The notes under the pieces were generated by a model, which searched no databases, had not been told where the DNA came from, and saw nothing but the letters and a program-made list of their open reading frames with translations. Positions 54,361 through 62,347 of a DNA stretch of 64,000 nucleotides are shown in pieces. This stretch comes from Ignavibacteria bacterium (lineage in GTDB: Bacteria > Bacteroidota > Ignavibacteria > Kapaibacteriales > UBA2268), in contig JAAYTD010000043.1 in the NCBI GenBank assembly GCA_012518115.1, positions 40,123-104,122 on the forward strand, in the 5' to 3' direction. The stretch's first letter is position 1; every line of letters starts with the position of its first letter. The position numbers were made by a program, and so were the translations under genes.

Positions 54361-55689
54361 TTAATAATCTTGGTCAATCAGTTCAAATAATTTTTGTGAT
54401 GCTGTACTAAAGTTTTCACTACTTTCTGTACTTTCTTGTTTCAAAAAGCTAATAATTGGTTCATACATAGCTATAGCTTTATCTGTTTTCGGGTTACTTC
54501 CTGTTTTGTATGCTCCTACTGAAATCAGATCTTCAACCTCTTTATATGTTGCAAGCATTTCAAGTAATTGATTAGCAGCTTTTTTATGTTTCTTACTAAT
54601 AACATCATTACGGACTCTGCTAATACTTCCCAGCACATCAATAGCAGGATAATGTTGTTCTGCAGCTAGTTTTCGGGACAAAATAATGTGTCCATCTAAA
54701 ATCCCGCGTGCAGTATCCGAAATAGGTTCATTCATATCATCGCCTTCAACTAACACTGTATATAGTCCTGTTATAGAACCTTTATCTGAAGTTCCTGCAC
54801 GTTCCATAGTTTTTTGCATCAATGAAAACACAGATGGTGTATATCCTTTTGTTGTTGGTGGTTCGCCTATAGCCAGTCCTACTTCTCGTTGTGCCATAGC
54901 TAGTCTTGTAACCGAATCCATCATCAACATTACATCAAGTCCTTTGTCGCGAAAGTATTCTGCTATTGTCGTAGCTAGTAGCGCTGACTTTATTCTGACT
55001 AATGCAGGAGTATCTCCTGTTGCACATACCACAACAGAACGCCTCAAACCTTCTTCACCCAAATTTTCTTCAATAAATTCGCGAACCTCGCGCCCACGTT
55101 CACCTATCAAAGAAATTACGTTAACATCGGCATCAGAATTTCTTGCAATCATACCTATTACAGTGGATTTTCCTACTCCAGAACCAGAAAAAATCCCAAC
55201 ACGTTGTCCTTTCCCAAAAGTTAGCAAACTGTCAATAGCCCTAATCCCTGTTGTCACTGGTTCAGTAATTCTTTTACGCAAAAGTGGATTAGGCGGCACT
55301 GCGTAAATTGAACGTTTCACAGAAGTTTTTATATCTCCTTTCCCATCTAAAGGATTCCCTAAACCGTCAATAACTCGTCCTAATAAATTATCGCCTACCC
55401 CCACACTCAAAGGATCTCCTGAAGCTACAATTTCCATTCCTGGCGATATGTTATCAACTTCGTTTAAAACCATTGACAAAATTTTATTATCACGAAAACC
55501 GACAATTTCCGATAAAGAAACATTTTCACCTAATTTGTTATGTAGATAACAAACCTCACCTATGGCAGCTTTAGGTCCCTCACTTTCCAAGACCATTCCA
55601 ATAACTTTAGTAACTTTACCGATATTTGTAGTTGTTTTGACTTTCTTTAATCTATCACTTAATACATTAATATCTATTGTTTTTAACAT
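54361..55689 (-). CDS. fliI: Flagellum-specific ATPase FliI
   Basis: 442 residues. Walker A GIFSGSGVGKSTVIGM near 165-180, then VISLIGERGREVREFIEENL, MLMMDSVTRLAMAQREVGLA, GEPPTTKGYTPSVFSLMQ and PAIDVLGSISRV. It is the hexameric ATPase of the flagellar type III export apparatus. The 'GLGNPLDGKGDI' loop before Walker A is typical of FliI rather than F1. Confidence 0.97.
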   Translation of the reverse strand: MLKTIDINVLSDRLKKVKTTTNIGKVTKVIGMVLESEGPKAAIGEVCYLHNKLGENVSLSEIVGFRDNKILSMVLNEVDNISPGMEIVASGDPLSVGVGDNLLGRVIDGLGNPLDGKGDIKTSVKRSIYAVPPNPLLRKRITEPVTTGIRAIDSLLTFGKGQRVGIFSGSGVGKSTVIGMIARNSDADVNVISLIGERGREVREFIEENLGEEGLRRSVVVCATGDTPALVRIKSALLATTIAEYFRDKGLDVMLMMDSVTRLAMAQREVGLAIGEPPTTKGYTPSVFSLMQKTMERAGTSDKGSITGLYTVLVEGDDMNEPISDTARGILDGHIILSRKLAAEQHYPAIDVLGSISRVRNDVISKKHKKAANQLLEMLATYKEVEDLISVGAYKTGSNPKTDKAIAMYEPIISFLKQESTESSENFSTASQKLFELIDQDY

Positions 55690-55734
55690 ATATATTACTA
55701 TATTACTACTATATATTTCTAATTCACTTAACTC

Positions 55735-56916
55735 TTAATCATATTGATCTGGTTTCTCTAATTCATTTAACTCGCGGTCGCTTTCATCTAACATCTCATA
55801 TTCATCCAGCCCTTTGTCATCTTCATCTAACATCTCATATTCATTTTCAAATTCTGGCTTTTCTAATACATTCGGTATTGCGTCATCAATACTTATATTC
55901 TCATTATTTTCTTTTTCTTCGCTATCTAATTTTATTATTTCTTGTTTTATTTTTTCTAATTGAGAACTAATTTTTGCATCAATCATTCCGCTTGAGGTAT
56001 AAAAAATACAGTCGCCTTTCTCTAATGTATCATCTTTGACTATAATTGTATCGGCAAACGATCTATCATTATTCATTAACTTAGACTTAATCCTTTCTAA
56101 AAAATCTGCATACTCAGGATTGATATGAATTTTAAATACAACATCTTCATCTAATTCATCGATAATTTTTTTTACTTGTTGCAATATGATATTTTCATCT
56201 TTATCAATTTCTTTTTCGATAATGACTTCTGCCATAATCGCGGCTATACTAAGTATTTTTTCTCGTACATCATTTATTTGTTTAGAATAGTGTTTGCGCA
56301 ATTCAACAATTAAATTATCTATTCTTCGTACCCATTTATATGCTTCATTAATTTTTGTCTTAGCATTGATTTGAGCCATATCTCGACAATCTTCAAATCC
56401 TTTTTGATAAGCTTCTTGTGTTTTTTTTACAAGAAGTTCTTCATCAACAAATTGTTTTTTATATATTTTTTCTAAAGAGATATCTACAGGTTCATCATCT
56501 TCTGAAATAGTGTAAATCTCAGTAAAAACTGGTTTTTCTTTTGCTTGCGATAAGTTTTTTATCTCTTCATCAATAGCTCTTGCTTCTTCTATCGTATCTT
56601 CGTGTAAGTTTGTTTTCCCGAACAATACTTGAAGTTTTTCTTCTTCATCTATAGAAAATATTTTATGTTTTTTCTCCTCGTGCTTAAGTTCTTCTGGTAA
56701 ATCTATATTAGTGATTAATTCCAGGTCTGTCCTTGCTTCAATATCATTTAACATATTGATAAGTTCTTCTTCAGTACTAGATACTTCTTTATATTTTCGG
56801 AACAGCTGAAAAATATTTTCTTTTTTTAGTTCGTTTTCTTTTTCTAAAGCTTCTTTAGCCTTGACAATCTGAATCTTAGAGCGTTTTTTAGCAACTTTCA
56901 GAACAATTTTATTCAT
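55735..56916 (-). CDS. fliH: Flagellar assembly protein FliH, long form
   Basis: 393 residues against about 230-300 for most FliH. The long acidic-helical N-terminal half has no named domain. The FliH/HrpE core lies at about 160-350: AYQKGFEDCRDMAQ, ILSIAAIMAEVIIEKEI, VVFKIHINPEYADFLERI and LEKGDCIFYTSSGMIDAKIS. FliH is the stator-like regulator of FliI. The last 45 residues carry an acidic tandem repeat, EYEMLDEDDKGLD then EYEMLDESDRELN. Confidence 0.85.
   Translation of the reverse strand: MNKIVLKVAKKRSKIQIVKAKEALEKENELKKENIFQLFRKYKEVSSTEEELINMLNDIEARTDLELITNIDLPEELKHEEKKHKIFSIDEEEKLQVLFGKTNLHEDTIEEARAIDEEIKNLSQAKEKPVFTEIYTISEDDEPVDISLEKIYKKQFVDEELLVKKTQEAYQKGFEDCRDMAQINAKTKINEAYKWVRRIDNLIVELRKHYSKQINDVREKILSIAAIMAEVIIEKEIDKDENIILQQVKKIIDELDEDVVFKIHINPEYADFLERIKSKLMNNDRSFADTIIVKDDTLEKGDCIFYTSSGMIDAKISSQLEKIKQEIIKLDSEEKENNENISIDDAIPNVLEKPEFENEYEMLDEDDKGLDEYEMLDESDRELNELEKPDQYD
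55783..55844. repeat. Tandem 39-base repeat inside fliH
   Basis: TTCATCTAACATCTCATATT at 55783 is repeated identically at 55822 (23 identical bases including CAT). The unit is 39 bases, encoding a 13-residue acidic repeat in the FliH tail. Frame is kept. Confidence 0.85.
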
Positions 56917-56942
56917 AACTTAGTTTCTCTTTTTTATGACAA

Positions 56943-57989
56943 TTAAATAAATACATCTTCGCCACCTTTTCCACCAATGACAATTTCTTCTTGTTCTTCC
57001 AGCAATTTTATTGTATCAACAATTTTCATTTGAGCAGCTTCAACTTCTTTAAGTTTTACTGGTCCCATAAACTCGAGTTCTTCTTGTACAACTGTTGCAG
57101 CTCTTTCAGACATATTTTTATAAATTTTTTGTTTTACCTTCTCATCTGCAATTTTGAGTGCTAGTACTAAATCTCGTGTATCAACATCACGCAATACTCG
57201 TTGAATACCTCTATCATCAATTTGCACAATATCTTCGAACAAGAACATTTTTCTTTTAATTTCTAATGCCATTTCTTCATCTTGCTCTTCAATAAGTTCT
57301 AACATACTTTTAGCATTAGCTGTATTTGATTTGTTTAATATATTTGCAACAAGTTGATAACCTCCTGTAGAAGTTAAATCTTGAGACATTGTTCCTTCGG
57401 CTATTTGGTCAACCACATTTTCTACCTCGCTAACTATTTGTGGCGAAACTTTTCCAAGTGTTGCAATTCTCATTATCGTATCTCCCCGCAGTTCGTGAGA
57501 AAATTCAGCTAATACTTCGGCAGATTGTTCAGGCATCAAATGTGACAGTATTAGAGCTATTGTTTGTGGATGTTCTTTTGCTAAAAAATTTGCTAATTGT
57601 TGCGGATCAGTTTTTTTCAGCACAGTAAAACCTTTTACTGTTGTTAGAACTCTGATCTTTTCCATAATTTCTTTAGCACGATCTAGTCCATAAGTTTTCT
57701 CTAACAAAACTTGTGCATATTCAATACCTCCTTCAACTAAATAGTTTGATGCAGAAATCAATTGATAGAACTCTTCTATGACCTCTTCTATAATGTCTTG
57801 TGACAGATCTTTGAAATTTGTTATTTCAACTGATAATTGTTCTACTTCTGAAATTTCAAGATTCTTCAGTATCTGTGCTGCTGTATCAACATCCATTGTC
57901 ATCAACAGAACAGCTGCTTTTTGCCTTCCCGATAATTGAGATGCACTTTTTATTTTACTAATTTGTTGTTCTTCTTGTTTTTTTGCCAT
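56943..57989 (-). CDS. fliG: Flagellar motor switch protein FliG
   Basis: 348 residues. N-terminal FliF-binding domain (LSGRQKAAVLLMTMDVDTAA), the middle EHPQ motif in FLAKEHPQTIALILSHL, and the C-terminal torque domain with LVLALKIADEKVKQKIYKNM, then MSERAATVVQEELEFMGPVK holding the charged residues that meet the stator. It sits three bases after fliF. Confidence 0.97.
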   Translation of the reverse strand: MAKKQEEQQISKIKSASQLSGRQKAAVLLMTMDVDTAAQILKNLEISEVEQLSVEITNFKDLSQDIIEEVIEEFYQLISASNYLVEGGIEYAQVLLEKTYGLDRAKEIMEKIRVLTTVKGFTVLKKTDPQQLANFLAKEHPQTIALILSHLMPEQSAEVLAEFSHELRGDTIMRIATLGKVSPQIVSEVENVVDQIAEGTMSQDLTSTGGYQLVANILNKSNTANAKSMLELIEEQDEEMALEIKRKMFLFEDIVQIDDRGIQRVLRDVDTRDLVLALKIADEKVKQKIYKNMSERAATVVQEELEFMGPVKLKEVEAAQMKIVDTIKLLEEQEEIVIGGKGGEDVFI

Positions 57990-57992
57990 ATT

Positions 57993-59960
57993 TTAACTGT
58001 TTTTTGTTTCTTCAATTTTATCTTGTGACAAGAACACTTTAAATATTTTCAATGCCATTTCCGGTTCTTGCGTTATAAAGTTATATACTTTATCTTTTAG
58101 TTCCATCTTGATTAAATCACTTTCGCTTACATCGTCCTCATCGTCTGAGGCAACATTAAGAGCAGCTTTAGCTCTTTTTAACAACATGCTTTGTTCGTCA
58201 TCAGGTATGTCGTAATAGGAGTTCTCTTCTTCTTGAAACAACTCCACTCCTCCGAACTCATCTCCTAATAGCAATTGTTCAGGTAATTCCGCTTTTAACT
58301 CCAACAAATCTTCAGGTTCTAAAGGGAGTTCTTCAAGTATATCGTCAGCTTCTTGAATTAACTCATCAAGCAAATTTTCTTCCGCTTTCTCAGCACTTGC
58401 ATATTCCAGCAACTCACTCATTTCTTCTTCATCTTCTTCTACAACTTCTTCTTCTACATCTTCATACATATCTTCTAATTCTTCCTCAGCTGGCAATTTT
58501 ATCAAAGAAGCATCTAATTGATCTAAAACAGGTTTCTCTAATTTTTCAGGTAAACCCATAGCTATACGCATCTTATCTTTAACAAGTTTATGATGAATAA
58601 GACGATACATCGCAAAAGCAGTAATTAAGATAGTTAAAATCAATAATAATAATTTTTGATTCTCTTCTTTTTCATACCACTTCACGCTAATAAATTTATT
58701 ATATTCATTAACTTCCAAGACCTTATCACTAATTTGCTCAACAAAAGGAACACAAAGAACATTCACTTCGTCTCCTCGCTCTTCATTATAACCTACCACG
58801 TTTTTTATAGCTTCCCGCAAACCTTCCAATTCTTTTTCACTTCGCGGACGTGAAATTATAGTATCTTTAACATCTGTTTTTTTCGGTCCTGTTTTTATTG
58901 TTTCTCTTGTAACAATTTCATTTACAATAGCTGTTACCGTAAGTCGCTTAATTCCGCCTACTCCTTTTATAAAATGGGAATCTGCTTTACTTATTTCATA
59001 ATTTTTCAGTTCGTTTAATGTTTCTTGTTGTGAATTCACACCCGGAACAAAAGAAGTATCAACGTCTGTTTTTATATCTGATATATTTTGCTCGCTTCTT
59101 TCAACTTGACGTTCAGGATCATAATCTGTTTTATTTACTTGCAATTGGTCAAAATCAATTTCCGTATTTAAACGCACCCGTGAGTTTTCAGGTCCCAAAG
59201 CTGGATCTAATAAAGCTTGTACTTTTGAAGCATAATAATCTTCTATACGTTTTTGTTGCTCATATTGTGTTGAGGTTAATCCAGCAATAGACTTATCATC
59301 TAAAGGTGGTTCAGAAAGTAATCGTCCTTTGTTATCAGTAATAGTAACTTTATCAGGCGTAAGTCCTTCTATACTACTAGCTACAAGATTTTGGATACCT
59401 TCTATGCTTAATTTACTTAAACTTCTGCCGTTTTTTAAATGTAATTTTATAGCTGCTGTCGGCTGTTTTTCATCTTTTTTCAACAAAGTTTTTTCGGGAA
59501 TTACTAAGTGTACTTTAACATCTACTACCTCATTCATTGACTTTATTGTACGCTGCAATTCTCCTTCTAAAGCGCGCCTATAATTCACCTTCTGAACAAA
59601 TTCACTCATTCCTAAATTTGTCCTATCAAAAAGTTCATAACCTACGTAGCTATCAGCTGGTAAACCACGACTAGCAAGCATTAGACGCGTATCGTTGATT
59701 TTCTCCTTCTCCATAAGGATAGAAGTGCCATCATCAGCAATTTTATAATTTAAATTATTTTCTTTCAAGTACTCTAATATACTTGCGGCATCTGTCGGTG
59801 CTAAGTTATTAAACAAAACAGCATACTCTTTTTTCGTAGAATTTAAAACAATTAATAAAATAATGCCTAAAACCAACAAAGCAGCTACGCTGCCTATAAT
59901 GATTTTTTGCATCTTGCTTAACTTTTCTACAAATAGTTTTGCTTGTCCTAATATATCCAT
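57993..59960 (-). CDS. fliF: Flagellar MS-ring protein FliF with long acidic cytosolic insert
   Basis: 655 residues against about 530-570 normally. TM1 about 19-40, followed by the ring-building motifs YAVLFNNLAPTDAASILEYL, then YKIADDGTSILME, DTRLMLASRGLPA, GELQRTI and KVHLVIPEKTLL. TM2 is near 437-458 (LLLLILTILITAFAMYRLI). The cytosolic tail of about 190 residues is very rich in Glu/Asp, and only its end (LKDKVYNFITQEPEMALKIF) looks like the usual FliG-binding helix. The insert may bind a partner or regulate ring stability; that is inference. Confidence 0.96.
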   Translation of the reverse strand: MDILGQAKLFVEKLSKMQKIIIGSVAALLVLGIILLIVLNSTKKEYAVLFNNLAPTDAASILEYLKENNLNYKIADDGTSILMEKEKINDTRLMLASRGLPADSYVGYELFDRTNLGMSEFVQKVNYRRALEGELQRTIKSMNEVVDVKVHLVIPEKTLLKKDEKQPTAAIKLHLKNGRSLSKLSIEGIQNLVASSIEGLTPDKVTITDNKGRLLSEPPLDDKSIAGLTSTQYEQQKRIEDYYASKVQALLDPALGPENSRVRLNTEIDFDQLQVNKTDYDPERQVERSEQNISDIKTDVDTSFVPGVNSQQETLNELKNYEISKADSHFIKGVGGIKRLTVTAIVNEIVTRETIKTGPKKTDVKDTIISRPRSEKELEGLREAIKNVVGYNEERGDEVNVLCVPFVEQISDKVLEVNEYNKFISVKWYEKEENQKLLLLILTILITAFAMYRLIHHKLVKDKMRIAMGLPEKLEKPVLDQLDASLIKLPAEEELEDMYEDVEEEVVEEDEEEMSELLEYASAEKAEENLLDELIQEADDILEELPLEPEDLLELKAELPEQLLLGDEFGGVELFQEEENSYYDIPDDEQSMLLKRAKAALNVASDDEDDVSESDLIKMELKDKVYNFITQEPEMALKIFKVFLSQDKIEETKNS

Positions 59961-60003
59961 TTTTGTCAGTAATTATAATAAATTAATCTTGAAAAAACAA
60001 TAG

Positions 60004-60306
60004 CTATACTTGCATACGAAGAACTTCTCTATACAGTTCTATCCCTTTATTTCTTAGTTCCAAAAGAAGTTGAAACGAAGTTTTTGCTTTTTGAGCAGCT
60101 ATTGTTACATCATGCAAATCAACATCTTCGCCTTTGATAAAGCTTTCAGTAATTTCGTTAGAAGCAATCTGCGAAGCATTTATTTCTTCAATAAATTTCT
60201 GCATTGTATCTGCAAAACTTGTATTTTGAGTTTCATCTTTTTTTTCAACTTTTGGTTGTTCCAATAATGGTTGATATTTTGAAACCGCATTAATTTCGTT
60301 TATCAT
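60004..60306 (-). CDS. fliE: Flagellar hook-basal body protein FliE
   Basis: 100 residues. The C-terminal half is diagnostic: SFIKGEDVDLHDVTIAAQKA, KTSFQLLLELRNKGIELYRE and VLRMQV. FliE joins the MS-ring to the rod. Position before fliF is standard. Confidence 0.93.
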   Translation of the reverse strand: MINEINAVSKYQPLLEQPKVEKKDETQNTSFADTMQKFIEEINASQIASNEITESFIKGEDVDLHDVTIAAQKAKTSFQLLLELRNKGIELYREVLRMQV

Positions 60307-60317
60307 ATTATTATCTC

Positions 60318-60584
60318 TTATATTTTTCTATCAAGTAATCTGCCTTGATTTAAGTTTATTTCCGTAACTTTTCCGTTCCTGTTAAATAAAACATGTTTTT
60401 CTATTTGCAATGAATTGTCAGGAAAAAGATCTGCAAAGTATTTACGTTCCGATTTCGATATTAAATTCTTTGAAGAGTCTACCAACTCTTTATTACTTAA
60501 CTTGTTATCTGTTTTCTTTACTCTATTTTGTTCCCTTACTTTAGAAATATAAGGATTATTAGATTGTAGTATATTAATATTCAT
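60318..60584 (-). CDS. Small unknown protein in the flagellar operon (between flgC and fliE)
   Basis: 88 residues, no signal peptide or membrane helix. The N-terminal half is Lys/Asn-rich and probably disordered. The C-terminal half, SERKYFADLFPDNSLQIEKH and FNRNGKVTEINLNQGRLLDR, looks folded and conserved-like. It starts 76 bases after flgC and ends 12 before fliE, so it is in the operon. I cannot assign it; a chaperone or rod-assembly accessory is a guess from context. Confidence 0.65.
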   Translation of the reverse strand: MNINILQSNNPYISKVREQNRVKKTDNKLSNKELVDSSKNLISKSERKYFADLFPDNSLQIEKHVLFNRNGKVTEINLNQGRLLDRKI

Positions 60585-60660
60585 AATGACCTCTGGGGTA
60601 AAGTTATTAAGAAATTCTAATGTTAAAAAAATTATAGTTAAATTAACTATTTAAATAAGG

Positions 60661-61146
60661 TTAAATTTCCAACGAAAACCTTGCCAAGTTCTTCGCAGCA
60701 CTTATAACTTGTGTATTCGCTTCAAAACCACGTTGAGCAGTTATCATATCAACCATTTCCGTTACAATATTAATATCAGGATAATGTACATATCCATCAG
60801 CATCTGCATCAGGATGCGACGGATCATAAACCAATCTTTCGGCAGTTGCATCTTTAACTGTTTCACCTTTAACAATATCAGACTCCGCTGCATCAGGTTT
60901 CAAACGCGTATTCGGTGAATGTGCTTTATTCGTCCTAGCTAGTTGCAAACTAGTTTCTAATTCCTCGCCAAAGTCTCTGCCTTCCTTATAGTTAGAAACT
61001 ACTATCTCACGCTTATAAGGTAAGCCGTCTACATCTTTTGTCGTATTCACATTAGCAATGTTATTAGCTACTGCATTCAAACGCTTTCGCTGCAAACTCA
61101 TACCTTGACCACCGATATTCATCATCGAAAAAATATTTTCTACCAT
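60661..61146 (-). CDS. flgC: Flagellar basal-body rod protein FlgC
   Basis: 161 residues. N-terminal rod signature GMSLQRKRLNAVANNIANVN, TTKDVDGLPYKRE, and the C-terminal NIVTEMVDMITAQRGFEANT then VISAAKNLARFSLEI. It forms the proximal rod with FlgB and FlgF. The central insert is somewhat long. Confidence 0.96.
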   Translation of the reverse strand: MVENIFSMMNIGGQGMSLQRKRLNAVANNIANVNTTKDVDGLPYKREIVVSNYKEGRDFGEELETSLQLARTNKAHSPNTRLKPDAAESDIVKGETVKDATAERLVYDPSHPDADADGYVHYPDINIVTEMVDMITAQRGFEANTQVISAAKNLARFSLEI

Positions 61147-61174
61147 AAAAAAGCTCCTAAAAATTTAATTTGAA

Positions 61175-61594
61175 TTAATAATTTGCAATACCTGTTATAG
61201 CTGCTCCTAATTGCCGAAAATGTTTATTTGTCGCCTGCGAAACAAATTGAAAACGGATTTGAGTTTTTGCTAATTCCGCCATTTCATTGTCCAAGTTTAC
61301 ATCATTTTCGCCTGAAATATATCTCTCAGCATCGGGAATGTCTGTATTAGTAGTTTTCTCTGCCGAAGGATCAGGATTGCGACCTATTTGCAAATGCCTT
61401 TCATTAGTTTTTGCACCCGTCAAAGCTAACTGTTGATTGAACAGCTCCTCAAATTTTACTCGCTCAGTCTTATAGTCAGTCGTGTTAATATTTGCGATAT
61501 TTTTCGCAATAGTACTTACGCGCATAGAATAAGCATCTAAAGATTTGCTCATCAAAGGAAGCCTTTCTTTGAACAAATAATCATTAATTTTCAT
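61175..61594 (-). CDS. flgB: Flagellar basal-body rod protein FlgB
   Basis: 139 residues. SKSLDAYSMRVSTIAKNIAN followed by NTTDYKTERVKFEELF is the conserved rod start, and VNLDNEMAELAKTQIRFQFV the C-terminal helix. It lies 28 bases upstream of flgC. Confidence 0.95.
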   Translation of the reverse strand: MKINDYLFKERLPLMSKSLDAYSMRVSTIAKNIANINTTDYKTERVKFEELFNQQLALTGAKTNERHLQIGRNPDPSAEKTTNTDIPDAERYISGENDVNLDNEMAELAKTQIRFQFVSQATNKHFRQLGAAITGIANY

Positions 61595-61612
61595 AAATAA
61601 AAAGCTCCCCCC

Positions 61613-61984
61613 CTAAACTATCTCAAACAACTCTTTAATTACATCAGGTGAAATATTAGCTTGCGCTCCCGACATATTTGCTACAAAATTTTCTTCATCT
61701 TTAAGCAATAATTTCAGTTCACCCAAAGCTTCCTCTAAACTTTCTATAGGCTTGTTTTCCAGTTTATCCAAAGAACTAGCTGTGCTATTATTAGCCACTT
61801 GCATTTTATTCTCCAACATTTTTAAGCCTTCCGCAAGAATGTCTTTTGACCAACTTTCCGACTTACTAAGTTCCAAAACATCTTTCGCCGGAATAACATT
61901 TACATTCTTGGCTACCGCTTCAGGTTTGAATTTCGGTATTTCAAAATTTTGTACACTTGCTGCTTTAATTTCTTTTATGTTCAT
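61613..61984 (-). CDS. Unknown protein leading the flagellar operon
   Basis: 123 residues, no signal or membrane segment. The middle (NVNVIPAKDVLELSKSESWS) and the helical C-terminal part (ESLEEALGELKLLLKDEENF, then MSGAQANISPDVIKELFEIV) suggest a small helical protein. It ends 18 bases before flgB, so it is the first gene of the operon. I do not recognise a family; function inferred only as flagellum-linked. Confidence 0.65.
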   Translation of the reverse strand: MNIKEIKAASVQNFEIPKFKPEAVAKNVNVIPAKDVLELSKSESWSKDILAEGLKMLENKMQVANNSTASSLDKLENKPIESLEEALGELKLLLKDEENFVANMSGAQANISPDVIKELFEIV

Positions 61985-62347
61985 ATCAATCTCATTGAAA
62001 AAATATTAAAAACAGCAAAAGGTCTTCAATTTATTTGCCAAATGAAAAATACTGTAGAAAATGTAGAATAATAGACAATTTGTGATATGCAAAATAATTG
62101 TATGATTTTTTGTTTTCTTTATTCGGAAAGAGCTCCAAAAAAATTCAATTATATTATTACGATATTGATAGTGAAAAAGTATCTTAGCTATGGACAAATT
62201 TAAGGTTGATATTGCAAGAAAAAAATATTACAAAAATTTTTCTAATTTCTTTTTTTTTGCAAAATATTTGGTTTAAACATTGTTGTTTTGTATATTAATA
62301 AATTATAATTGTATAATTTTTTATTTAATAAATTTAAAGGTATTTTT
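61985..62347. other. Divergent promoter region between the flagellar operon and a T9SS gene
   Basis: 363 bases, AT-rich. On the minus strand a sigma54-like match TTGGCA-N6-TTGAA (plus 62025-62041) lies about 40 bases before the first gene; the -12 GC dinucleotide is GA instead. A TAAATTTG box (plus 62195-62202) with TTTT 19 bases upstream is an alternative. For the plus-strand gene only an AAAGG-type ribosome site is clear. No credible gene is encoded. Confidence 0.45.
62025..62042 (-). promoter_or_regulatory. Possible sigma54-like promoter of the flagellar operon
   Basis: TTGGCA then TTGAA with the -24 GG and the -12 position spaced as required (ten bases between), but the -12 GC reads GA. 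Sigma54 controls flagellar genes in many phyla; whether this organism has RpoN cannot be seen here. Transcription would begin about 30 bases before the first ATG. Confidence 0.3.

Noticed and set aside
62006..62197. 63-codon minus-strand frame upstream of the flagellar operon
   Set aside because: No ribosome site and low-complexity composition; the region is better explained as leader/promoter.
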